DNA from: an uncultured Lachnospiraceae bacterium
Lineage (GTDB): Bacteria; Bacillota; Clostridia; Lachnospirales; Lachnospiraceae
DNA: 8,054 bases
Reading direction: 5' to 3'
Assembly: GCA_937901625.1 (NCBI GenBank)
Contig: CALDIE010000060.1
Span: 1-8,054 of the forward strand
The notes beneath the pieces were generated by a model, which did no database searches, was not told the DNA's origin, and saw only the letters and a list, made by a program, of their open reading frames with translations. Position numbers and translations under genes: made by a program. Shown here piece after piece: positions 1 to 6,413 of the stretch (position 1 is its first letter; each line of letters begins with the position of its first letter).

Positions 1-83
1 TAGCAAATGACAAAAGAATGTATACTTCTGCCCGTTTGCTGCGTCGGATTCGCAAGGCAAAGCAATGACTTCCTCAGGAGGGA

Positions 84-111
84 TGAAAAATCCATTCGAA
101 TCTGTTATACT
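84..111 (+). promoter_or_regulatory. Probable promoter of plsC, extended -10
   Basis: TGTTATACT at 103-111 matches an extended -10 element (TGn followed by TATACT). A weak -35 candidate, TGAAAA at 84-89, lies 16 nt upstream. Transcription would start near 117-119, leaving a leader of about 44 nt that contains the AAAGGAGG Shine-Dalgarno. Found by eye from consensus matching only. Confidence 0.45.
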
Positions 112-145
112 GAAATCTACGGGTTAATAGCCCGCTCATCACCGT

Positions 146-153
146 AAAGGAGG
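146..153 (+). promoter_or_regulatory. Ribosome binding site of plsC
   Basis: AAAGGAGG at 146-153 is a near-perfect Shine-Dalgarno sequence, 8 nt before the ATG at 162. It fixes the plsC start. Confidence 0.85.
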
Positions 154-161
154 AATGATAT

Positions 162-896
162 ATGTTCCGGTTTATCATTGCTGTAATAACGATCGCTTTG
201 TTCCTGATCGCTTCCCTCATTATGCAGCCGATCATGCTCTTGATCGGACTTTTCAACCGTCACGCCAGAGATGTAGTCTCCCTGGCCATCGTCAACTGGG
301 GATTCCGGCTCGTTCTTGCGATCAGCGGCATCAAATCCACAGTCATCGGAGAGGAAAATGTCCCGAAGGATGAACCTGTCCTCTATGTGTTAAATCACCG
401 AAGTGTCTTTGATATCATCATAACCTACCCGAGAGTTCCCCGTCCCACCGGCTATGTGGCTAAGCTCGAGATGCGCAAGTACATCATCTTCTCCTGGTGG
501 ATGATGCTCTTAAACTGCGAGTTCTTAGACCGGAGCGATATGAGAAAAGGTATGAAGATGATCAACGACTCCTCTGAGAAGATCAAAAACGGCATCTCCA
601 TGGCCATCTTCCCGGAGGGAACCAGAAACAAGACCGAAGAGTCTTTGCTCGAATTCCACAAGGGAAGTTTTAAGATCGCCGAGAAGTCCGATTGCAAGAT
701 CGTTCCCGTCGTATTAAACAATACCTCCTCTATCTTTGAAGATCACCTTCCCCGGATCAAAAGCCGGCACATCGTGGTCGAATACCTGCCGCCCGTCGAT
801 GTGGCTTCCTTAGACCGTGAAGCCAGAAAGAGCTTAAGCGATGACATCCGCGAACAGATGTTGGCCGTATATATCAAAAATAAAGAGCTGGTATAA
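162..896 (+). CDS. plsC: 1-acyl-sn-glycerol-3-phosphate acyltransferase (PlsC/LPLAT family)
   Basis: A 244-residue membrane-associated acyltransferase that would convert lysophosphatidic acid to phosphatidic acid in phospholipid synthesis. Residues 2-34 are strongly hydrophobic and probably form an N-terminal membrane anchor. The family blocks appear in order: the catalytic HxxxxD box as NHRSVFD (H79, D84), block II around NCEFLDRSDMRKG (118-130), block III FPEGTRN (150-156) and block IV VPVVLNN (181-187). Length is normal for bacterial PlsC. The ATG at 162 is set by AAAGGAGG 8 nt upstream. The gene appears to be monocistronic, with its own promoter, and it converges on the exonuclease gene 22 nt downstream. 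The family assignment is firm. Acyl donor (acyl-ACP or acyl-CoA) and exact lipid acceptor cannot be read from the sequence, and related LPLATs act on other acceptors. Confidence 0.93.
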   Translation: MFRFIIAVITIALFLIASLIMQPIMLLIGLFNRHARDVVSLAIVNWGFRLVLAISGIKSTVIGEENVPKDEPVLYVLNHRSVFDIIITYPRVPRPTGYVAKLEMRKYIIFSWWMMLLNCEFLDRSDMRKGMKMINDSSEKIKNGISMAIFPEGTRNKTEESLLEFHKGSFKIAEKSDCKIVPVVLNNTSSIFEDHLPRIKSRHIVVEYLPPVDVASLDREARKSLSDDIREQMLAVYIKNKELV

Positions 897-910
897 CACC
901 GGGTTTACGA

Positions 911-928
911 TCTGTCCGTTAAGACAGA
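911..928 (+). terminator. Possible weak terminator after plsC
   Basis: TCTGTC (911-916) and GACAGA (923-928) form a 6-bp stem with a 6-nt loop. On the + strand it is followed by ATATCTTTT, a short U-rich stretch. It starts 15 nt after the plsC stop and overlaps the last codons of the convergent exonuclease gene. The stem is short and AT-containing, so this is only a candidate. Confidence 0.28.
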
Positions 929-1641
929 ATATCTTTTGCCTGTTTTACCAGCGCCGGTAAGGTTTTATCAAGCGGCTTCATACCGGTATCGCTGCTTTGC
1001 GGATACACCCTTACATGTTCCGGAAAACGCTTCGGACCGCCGTACTCCGGTTTATAACCAAAAATATTGATATAACTTTCAAGGTCATCCCGCTCCTTTT
1101 GCAGGGCGGTGGTGACCTCTTTTAATGCCATCGCGTCGTCCCCTGCCCGGTGGAACTGTCCGGCTTTATCCTCGACGGAAAAGTCCTTAATCGCATCCGC
1201 CAGACCGTGCTTTTTTTCTCTTCTGTCCCGATAGACTGTCAGCGTATCCAGATAGTCCGCTTCCTTAAGGCACCTGACCCAGTCGGCGTTACCCCGCCTG
1301 TATTTTTCCGCGGCGATCCTTACAAAGCCGTAATCAAAAGCCGCGTTATGCGCGATCAGAAGATTTTTCTTTCCTCTCTCAAACAAAGCAAAAAACGAAG
1401 CTAAGGCTTCTCTTTCCCCGACGCCTTCATCCGTTAACATTTCTTCCGTGATCTTTGTGATCCCGGTGATCTTTGCGGGCAGCCTCTCCCCTTCCGGTAA
1501 ACGGATCAGTTTGCCTATCGTCTCTTCACCCTCTTCCGATACGGAGACCGCCCCAATCTCGATCAGACGGTTTCTTACGGGATCAAAGCCTGTCGTTTCC
1601 GTATCAAAAAATATAAGGTTGTCGTATCCGTTTATACGCAT
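919..1641 (-). CDS. DnaQ-like DEDDh 3'-5' exonuclease (DNA polymerase III epsilon-type domain)
   Basis: A stand-alone exonuclease of about 240 residues from the RNase T/DnaQ superfamily. With numbering from the ATG at 1641, Exo I is FFDTETTG (D13, E15), Exo II is HNAAFD (D103), and Exo III is the HRAGDDA segment (H164, D169). This is the full DEDDh metal-binding set, so it should be active. The last 40-50 residues (around IFGYKPEYGGPKRFPEH) follow the nuclease fold and I do not recognise a function for them. Start choice: the ATG at 1641 has GGAG at 1651-1654, begins just before the nuclease strand, and lies 17 nt after the upstream GH3 stop. An in-frame ATG at 1698 with GAGG at 1704-1707 would add 19 residues and overlap the GH3 gene by 40 nt. 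It is the last gene of the minus-strand hflX operon. A role in proofreading, repair or RNA processing is undetermined. It lacks a polymerase or helicase domain, so it is not PolC or DinG. Confidence 0.88.
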   Translation of the reverse strand: MRINGYDNLIFFDTETTGFDPVRNRLIEIGAVSVSEEGEETIGKLIRLPEGERLPAKITGITKITEEMLTDEGVGEREALASFFALFERGKKNLLIAHNAAFDYGFVRIAAEKYRRGNADWVRCLKEADYLDTLTVYRDRREKKHGLADAIKDFSVEDKAGQFHRAGDDAMALKEVTTALQKERDDLESYINIFGYKPEYGGPKRFPEHVRVYPQSSDTGMKPLDKTLPALVKQAKDILS

Positions 1642-1658
1642 GCGTTCCGTCTCCGTTC

Positions 1659-3374
1659 TTATTCCCAGATAAGCAAACCCCTTTGTTCCTTTAAGCATAA
1701 GATCCTCGTAACCGCTTCATCGATCCTGCTTACCGGGATCTGTCCGCCAAGGACAGCGTTTTCCACCGCTATGACCATCTCCGGAAAGTCCGTTTGCGTT
1801 AAGATGATGTCATTACCTGCCAAAACGGCCGCGACAGCTGCCTCCCCGGAGGTATATCCACCGAGCGCTCCCATGGACATGGAATCTGTAATGACCACTC
1901 CGTTATAGCCCAGCTCCCCGCGCAGGATCTGTGTGATCCATGTACGCGAAAGGCTTGCCGGGAGGCTGTCCACCGCCGGCACCGTGATATGTCCCACCAT
2001 CACCATATCCACGCCTTTTGCGATAGCGCTTTGAAAAGCAAGGAATTCACCGGAACGCAGCTCTTCCATACTTCTGTAAGAAACAGCGCTTCCTTCGTGG
2101 CTGTCCTCCACGGTATCCCCGTGTCCCGGAAAATGTTTTGCCACACACAGTACGCCCGAGCGATGAAAGCCTTCCACGGCCGCCGCCACCAGAAGCGCGG
2201 TCTGCGCGTAATCGTCACTGTACGCGCGATCTCCGATCACCGTATTCTCCGGATTGCTCCAGGTATCCGCCACCGGCGCAAAATCCAGGTTAAACCCAAA
2301 GCCCGCGATGTCACGACCGATCCCCCAGGCGTTGCTTCTTGCCGTATCCGTTCCAAAGTTTCGGTATTCATACATCGGAAGATAGGATGTTGTTCCAAGG
2401 TTGGAAGCCACTCTCGAGATCCGGCCGCCTTCCTCGTCAACTCCCATAAAGAGACCGATCCTTACACATCCCGCGTAGGAATACTGTGCCTGGGACGCTT
2501 GGAGATCCGAAATCAGATTTCCCGCCCGCGAAGCGCCGCCTGTCATATTCTTCTTAAAGAGGATGATACCGCCCACCGGAAGGGTGGCAAGATTATCTCT
2601 TACCCGGGTATTTAAGGTAAGCACCGTCTCACCGGCGTTTAACATCTCCGGACAGACAAAAAACATCTGGCAGACCTTCTCATGCAGACTCATCGCGGCT
2701 ACCAGTTCCTCTACGGTATCGATCTTATCCGCGCTGCCGGTCGTAAGTTCTGTCGCGGGGTTGCCTGCGGTTTCCGCCGTGGAGTCTACCTCTGTTCCAA
2801 CTGTAGTTCCCGCCGTGGCGTCTCTCTCCGTTCCTACTGTGGTTCCCGCCACCGGGTTGCCTGCGGTTTCGTCTGTAGTCCCCGCCGTGGAGTCTACCTC
2901 TGTTCCAACTGTGGTTCCCGCCGACAAGCTGCCTGCGGTTTCGTCTGTGGTTCCCGCCGTGGTGCCATCCGGGAGCCCACTTGCGATCTCTTCTAAATCC
3001 CCTGTCGTGGTTCCCGGCACGATTCCGCCCGACAGCCCGTCCGCCAATCCTGTTGTACTTCCCGCCGGGGTTCCGAATGCGGTTCCCGCCACAGAGCCGT
3101 CCGCCGACCCTGCTGTGATTCCTCCCCCGGAGCTCTCCGATCCCCCTCCCGCAAAGTCTCCCGTGGTTCCGATTTCAAGTCCGTCTGCGGTCACAGCCGT
3201 CTGTTTCGCCTCTCCGCTCCCCGTTTCGGTCGTTTGTTTCTCACAGCCGGAAAGGAAGACGGTCAACGCAATAAGCAGAACAAAAACGACTGTCGGGAGC
3301 TTCCTCCCGGGCCATCGTTTCAACGTGTTATTCTGTTTTCCTTTTCCCAAACGGGATACTGGTGTACAGATCAT
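1659..3374 (-). CDS. Lipoprotein glycoside hydrolase family 3, NagZ-like beta-N-acetylhexosaminidase
   Basis: A 571-residue secreted, membrane-anchored GH3 enzyme that probably removes beta-linked N-acetylglucosamine from peptidoglycan or muropeptides at the cell surface. Residues 19-43 form a basic and hydrophobic signal peptide ending in a lipobox, LSGC, with C44 as the lipidated cysteine. Residues 45-215 are a Gly/Thr/Ala/Ser-rich linker containing 12-residue tandem repeats. The catalytic TIM barrel covers about 219-571. It shows DEEGGRISRV (313-322), the NagZ signature KHFPGHGDT plus D424/H426 (the acid/base dyad of Bacillus NagZ), and TDSMSMGAL with nucleophile D497. The ATG at 3374 starts 4 nt after the TAA of the 37-codon remnant upstream, with only GGGG as a ribosome binding site, so translation is probably coupled. 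Several residues precede the signal peptide. A TTG at residue 18 could be an alternative start but has poor Shine-Dalgarno spacing. The enzyme class is firm; the natural substrate is inferred. Confidence 0.9.
   Translation of the reverse strand: MICTPVSRLGKGKQNNTLKRWPGRKLPTVVFVLLIALTVFLSGCEKQTTETGSGEAKQTAVTADGLEIGTTGDFAGGGSESSGGGITAGSADGSVAGTAFGTPAGSTTGLADGLSGGIVPGTTTGDLEEIASGLPDGTTAGTTDETAGSLSAGTTVGTEVDSTAGTTDETAGNPVAGTTVGTERDATAGTTVGTEVDSTAETAGNPATELTTGSADKIDTVEELVAAMSLHEKVCQMFFVCPEMLNAGETVLTLNTRVRDNLATLPVGGIILFKKNMTGGASRAGNLISDLQASQAQYSYAGCVRIGLFMGVDEEGGRISRVASNLGTTSYLPMYEYRNFGTDTARSNAWGIGRDIAGFGFNLDFAPVADTWSNPENTVIGDRAYSDDYAQTALLVAAAVEGFHRSGVLCVAKHFPGHGDTVEDSHEGSAVSYRSMEELRSGEFLAFQSAIAKGVDMVMVGHITVPAVDSLPASLSRTWITQILRGELGYNGVVITDSMSMGALGGYTSGEAAVAAVLAGNDIILTQTDFPEMVIAVENAVLGGQIPVSRIDEAVTRILCLKEQRGLLIWE
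2775..2954 (-). repeat. 36-bp minisatellite (five 12-residue units) in the GH3 lipoprotein linker
   Basis: Residues 141-200 of the GH3 protein consist of five tandem 12-residue units in two types. Type A is GTTDETAG followed by four variable residues, and type B is GTTVGTExDxTA. The order is A-B-A-B-B, followed by a degenerate copy. At DNA level, segments 2774-2814 and 2882-2922 agree over 41 nt except for one base, at a distance of 108 nt (three units). The period is a multiple of three, so unit gain or loss keeps the frame. The linker is probably unstructured and carries the catalytic domain away from the membrane into the wall. Confidence 0.85.
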
Positions 3375-3378
3375 ATCT

Positions 3379-3492
3379 TTACCCCAGTGTCTTGGCTATG
3401 TAGCGCGCCACACGGACGCCGCTGGCCGATGCGTGTGAGAGGGAATGGGTGATCCCGCTTCCGTCTCCAATGATCACAACGTCATACTTCAT
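3379..3492 (-). pseudogene. Internally deleted remnant of an FAD/NAD(P)-dependent oxidoreductase (37 codons)
   Basis: A short open frame with a textbook start: GGGAGG at 3500-3505, 7 nt before the ATG at 3492. The ATG overlaps the hflX stop by 11 nt, and the TAA ends 4 nt before the GH3 start. The product begins MKYDVVIIG, the first strand of an FAD/NAD-binding Rossmann fold. It continues directly into GDGSGITHSLSHASASGV and RVARYIAKTLG, which resemble the C-terminal FAD-contacting segment of flavoprotein dehydrogenases (GDGxGxT, then ASAxGxxxAR, then the last helix). The middle of the protein, normally several hundred residues, is absent with no frameshift. The simplest reading is an in-frame deletion between two similar 'IIGxG'-coding stretches. 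Alternatives are an assembly collapse or a genuine small protein. It cannot be an active oxidoreductase. It may still serve to couple translation of hflX to the GH3 gene. The family resemblance is from memory of the motifs, not from a search. Confidence 0.6.
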
Positions 3493-4900
3493 ACCGTAAC
3501 CTCCCGTAGTCTTCTGTTTTTATCTTTGCCAGGATCCGAACACCCTCCTCCAGATATTCGGTCTTAAGCACCGCTCCTCTTTCGTTTAAAAAACTGACCA
3601 GATCCCCCCGGCTGTAAGGAAGAAGGAATTCTTTTTCCACAAAACGTCCCGCAAGTTTTTTCTCCATCAGGCGTAAGAGCTCTTCGAGCCCGATCCCGTT
3701 TTCCGCGCTCATAAAGATCCGGTCTCCCCTCACGATGGGAAGTGCTGCGGGATCCGTACAAAGATCCGCCTTGTTGTAAATATAGATCACCGGAATATCC
3801 GTACAGCCCAGTTCCTTTAACGTCCGCTCCGTTACTTCGATCTGTCTGGTACGGTTAAAATCCGAAAAATCCACCACGTGTAATAAAAGATCCGACTCAG
3901 CTGCCTCTTCGAGCGTCGACCGGAAAGCCTCCACCAACTGATGGGGCAGTCCGGAGATAAATCCGACCGTATCCGATAACAGGAACGGAAGATACCCATC
4001 CGGGCGGATACGACGCACCGTGGTATCGAGCGTCGCAAAGAGCATATCCTTCTGGAGGACCAGTTTTTCCTCTTGCTTTTCCGCGCGGGTATAACGCTTT
4101 ACCATGGCGTTCATCAGTGTGGACTTTCCGGCATTTGTATATCCTACTAACGCCACCCTGATCTCTCCACGGTCACTTCTTCTCTTTCGCTGCGTCTTTC
4201 GGTCACTCGTAACCTTGGCCAGTTCCTTCTTTAACTCCGTCAGGCGGTGTTCGAGCGTACGGCGATCGAGCTCTAACTGTGTCTCACCGGCACCTTTGTT
4301 GGACATGGCACCGCTTCCGCCACCCTGCCTGGAAAGTTCATCATGCATTCCGACGAGTCTTGGCAGCATATACTGGAGCCTGGCGATCTCCACCTGAAGT
4401 CCGGCTTCCCTGCTGCCTGCCCTCTTTTCAAAGATCTCCAGTATCAGCGCCGTGCGGTCGAGGACTCTGCAGTCGGATACATAACGGGAAAGTCTCCTCG
4501 TAAGGTTTTTGTGCTGTGTCGGCGTAAGCGTATGATCAAAGATCGCGATCTTCGCTTTACTTGTCACCATGATATAACCAAGCACATCCACTTTTCCCGG
4601 TCCTATATAACTTGCCTTATCCGGATGCGGCAGACGCTGCTCGAGCTTGCCGGCCACGGCAATATCACAGGCCTCAGCCAGGTCCCATAACTCCTGTAAG
4701 GAGATATCCTGCTCCTTCTCCTCATCTTCCCTTCCGGACATTCCCTCGCCCGGTCGTCCGGCTCCCGGCTGTTTTGACCAGGGTGCTGCCGCCTCATCAC
4801 CATCTATATATAACGCAACCAGTACTGCCTGTTCTTTTTCTTCCAAAGTCCCTGCTCCCGCACTTTCCGGATCTGTTTTTATTGCTCTGTCCCGTTCCAA
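3482..4900 (-). CDS. hflX: GTPase HflX
   Basis: A ribosome-binding GTPase of the Obg-HflX superfamily. In bacteria HflX binds the 50S subunit or 70S ribosome and splits stalled or hibernating ribosomes, notably under heat stress. The HflX N-terminal domain is recognisable by YIGPGKVDVL (98-107), FDHTLTPTQHKNL (121-133), LDRTALILEIF (147-157) and GAGETQLELDRR (203-214), with a basic coiled-coil stretch at 215-245. The G domain has G1 GYTNAGKS (253-260), G2 in LDTTVR (291-296), G3 DTVGF (310-314), G4 NKAD (376-379) and G5 SAE (398-400). A short C-terminal domain ends at 472. The start is uncertain: 4900 is a TTG with GGGAG only 2-3 nt away. A TTG at 4846 has GGAG at good spacing and would begin MEEKEQAVLVAL, closer to the usual HflX N-terminus. 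No ATG is available before residue 54. It is the first gene of the minus-strand operon. Confidence 0.95.
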   Translation of the reverse strand: MERDRAIKTDPESAGAGTLEEKEQAVLVALYIDGDEAAAPWSKQPGAGRPGEGMSGREDEEKEQDISLQELWDLAEACDIAVAGKLEQRLPHPDKASYIGPGKVDVLGYIMVTSKAKIAIFDHTLTPTQHKNLTRRLSRYVSDCRVLDRTALILEIFEKRAGSREAGLQVEIARLQYMLPRLVGMHDELSRQGGGSGAMSNKGAGETQLELDRRTLEHRLTELKKELAKVTSDRKTQRKRRSDRGEIRVALVGYTNAGKSTLMNAMVKRYTRAEKQEEKLVLQKDMLFATLDTTVRRIRPDGYLPFLLSDTVGFISGLPHQLVEAFRSTLEEAAESDLLLHVVDFSDFNRTRQIEVTERTLKELGCTDIPVIYIYNKADLCTDPAALPIVRGDRIFMSAENGIGLEELLRLMEKKLAGRFVEKEFLLPYSRGDLVSFLNERGAVLKTEYLEEGVRILAKIKTEDYGRLRYEV

Positions 4901-4989
4901 AACTCCCGCAATTCCGAACCTGTTTTCGCCGGGTCCAAAATCTACATCTTCGATAAGGCAACCCTGCTTCGGATATTGTACTTTTGGAA

Positions 4990-5009
4990 CCTCCTGTCAC
5001 ATTATACCA
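4990..5009 (-). promoter_or_regulatory. Promoter of the hflX operon with adjoining orphan Shine-Dalgarno
   Basis: On the minus strand TGGTATAAT (5009-5001) is a perfect extended -10 element; no good -35 is visible. A perfect AGGAGG follows at 4995-4990, right at the expected transcription start. No ATG, GTG or TTG occurs within 25 nt downstream of it in the hflX frame, so the Shine-Dalgarno does not explain the hflX start. The hflX frame stays open back to a TGA overlapping the -10 region. Confidence 0.6.
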
Positions 5010-5063
5010 TTTCTTCTATTTCCGCGCACGGTTACACTGCCAAAACAACCCTTTATATTCTAC

Positions 5064-5093
5064 TTGAAATCGACGGGTAAGAAATGCTACTCT
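5064..5093 (+). promoter_or_regulatory. Probable promoter of the OafA-like acyltransferase gene
   Basis: TTGAAA (5064-5069) is followed after 18 nt by TACTCT (5088-5093), which is preceded by TG to give TGCTACTCT. Transcription would start near 5100, with GGAG at 5119-5122, 7 nt before the ATG at 5130. It is divergent from the hflX promoter, about 60 nt away. Consensus matching by eye only. Confidence 0.45.
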
Positions 5094-5129
5094 GTTGCAT
5101 GAGAAGAATAACAAATACGGAGTGAATCT

Positions 5130-6362
5130 ATGATGAAGACAGAAGAGCAGACACAGGAATATTATGACACCACCCATATCGGAGTATTGGACGGGATCCG
5201 TGCCGTATCTATCCTCATTATCGTATGGTTTCATTTATGGCAACAGTCCTGGATCATGCCCCATATCGGCTCGTACTCCCTCGACTGGCTTCCCCGCTAC
5301 GGCTATCTTTTTGTGGATATGATGCTCTTACTCTCCTCTTATTGCCTGTTTCTTCCCTATGCGAGGTCTATGGTGCTCGGCACTCCGATGCCCGAGGTTA
5401 GGACCTTTTATAAAAAACGGGTTGCCCGGATCGTTCCGTCCTATTACTTTTCGCTCTTTATCGCGGCAACGGCCGGTATCCTTTCCGGAACGATCGCCAC
5501 ACGCTCCATGCTCTTAAAGGATCTGATCCCCCATCTCTTTTTCGTTCACAACTATTTTTATGATTCCAGCCTGGGAACCCATATGTTCGGTGTATTATGG
5601 ACACTGGCTGTGGAGGTACAGTTTTATCTGATCTTCCCCTTCCTTGCAAAGGCTTTTTGCGGGAAACCGTTCATAACCTACTTCTCCATGTTGGGCATAG
5701 GGCTTTTTTTCTCCATTTTGATCAGCAAAAACTTTACCTCTCTCATACAGGGAATGTACGTCAATCACACCCTTACCTTCTTTACGGTATATGCCAACGG
5801 CATGCTGGGTGCATGGGCGTATGTCTCGATCGCGTCCGGCATAAAGCGCCACAAGGCGTTGGAGGGATTCTGCACTCTTCTATCCGTAGGGTGCATATTC
5901 CTCTATAAGATCCTTTGCGCAGACCTTAGCCACTATGGCGATCCTATGAAATGGCAGATCGACCGGCGCTTTATTTTATCCGTTGTCTTCCTCTCCTTCA
6001 TCTTAAGCACTTCCCTTGCGCTTCCTCTGTATCAGAAGCTCTGGAGCAACAGACTGATGCGGTTTTTGTCGGCCATATCCTTTAATCTTTATATCTACCA
6101 TCAGGAGATCGCCTTCAAACTAAAAGCGGCGCGCATCCCCTACTATGGGGGTGACACACCGCCTAATATGCTGGGTGATATGGTCTGGAGCCGTAAGTAT
6201 ATGGCTCTCTGTATTGTCTTAGCCTTTGTTGCTGCCGTCGCCGGAACCTATCTTATAGAGAAACCGGCTGCCAAAGCCATTCTCAAACATCCGGCGACTA
6301 CTGATAAGACCGGGATCTCCGGCAAGACCGATACCTCCGATAAGGATAAGACCTCCCGATAA
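5130..6362 (+). CDS. Membrane acyltransferase, Acyltransferase_3 (OafA/YrhL-like) family
   Basis: A 410-residue integral membrane protein with about ten hydrophobic segments. Members of this family transfer acetyl or other short acyl groups to surface sugars, such as O-antigen, peptidoglycan, exopolysaccharide or teichoic acid components, or to lipids and antibiotics. The family signature LDGIRAVSILIIVWFH (20-35) carries the conserved R24 and H35 thought to be essential. FYKKRVARIVPSYYF (93-107) is the conserved basic loop. LWTLAVEVQFYLIFP (156-170) matches the W-S-L-x-V-E-x-Q-F-Y-x-x-x-P motif. The last helix ends in YLIEKPAAK (374-382). There is no SGNH esterase domain, unlike full-length OafA, so it is the single-domain type. 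The tail from about 388 is a Lys/Thr/Asp/Ser-rich segment arising from short DNA repeats. ATG 5130 has GGAG at 7 nt; ATG 5133 is also possible. The acceptor is unknown and neighbours give no clear hint. Confidence 0.9.
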   Translation: MMKTEEQTQEYYDTTHIGVLDGIRAVSILIIVWFHLWQQSWIMPHIGSYSLDWLPRYGYLFVDMMLLLSSYCLFLPYARSMVLGTPMPEVRTFYKKRVARIVPSYYFSLFIAATAGILSGTIATRSMLLKDLIPHLFFVHNYFYDSSLGTHMFGVLWTLAVEVQFYLIFPFLAKAFCGKPFITYFSMLGIGLFFSILISKNFTSLIQGMYVNHTLTFFTVYANGMLGAWAYVSIASGIKRHKALEGFCTLLSVGCIFLYKILCADLSHYGDPMKWQIDRRFILSVVFLSFILSTSLALPLYQKLWSNRLMRFLSAISFNLYIYHQEIAFKLKAARIPYYGGDTPPNMLGDMVWSRKYMALCIVLAFVAAVAGTYLIEKPAAKAILKHPATTDKTGISGKTDTSDKDKTSR

Positions 6363-6384
6363 GGCTAAGACCTCCCGATAAGGC
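6347..6384 (+). repeat. 19-bp tandem repeat across the acyltransferase stop codon
   Basis: Two identical 19-bp units, TAAGACCTCCCGATAAGGC, lie head to tail at 6347-6365 and 6366-6384. A decayed third copy (TGAGATCCCG) follows from 6385, and looser relatives precede from about 6301 (GATAAGACC, GATACCTCCGATAAGG). The stop codon at 6360-6362 is inside the first unit. The unit length is not a multiple of three. No terminator is evident in the 51-bp gap to the convergent gene. Confidence 0.8.
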
Positions 6385-6413
6385 TGAGATCCCGCAGGAA
6401 TAGGGTAACAGTC

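Noticed and set aside
111..124. TGAAATCTACGGGT near the plsC start resembles TGAAATCGACGGGT at 5065-5078 upstream of the other + strand acyltransferase, suggesting a shared operator
   Set aside because: A 14-mer pair with one mismatch is expected several times by chance in 8 kb, and the two lie at different positions relative to their promoters.
7..147. A 46-codon + strand open frame before plsC
   Set aside because: No ribosome binding site, no recognisable sequence, and it runs through the plsC promoter; probably chance.
1989..2615. A 208-codon + strand open frame
   Set aside because: Antisense shadow of the GH3 catalytic domain; no recognisable motif or ribosome binding site.
2563..3438. 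A 291-codon open frame on the + strand, rich in Val/Pro/Ser
   Set aside because: It is antisense to the GH3 lipoprotein. Its repeats mirror the linker repeats and it has no catalytic or domain motif, while the minus strand has complete GH3 motifs.
4797..5000. A minus-strand GTG frame that would start near the hflX transcription start (leaderless)
   Set aside because: It is out of frame with hflX, ends within hflX, and the product looks like shifted coding sequence rich in Arg.
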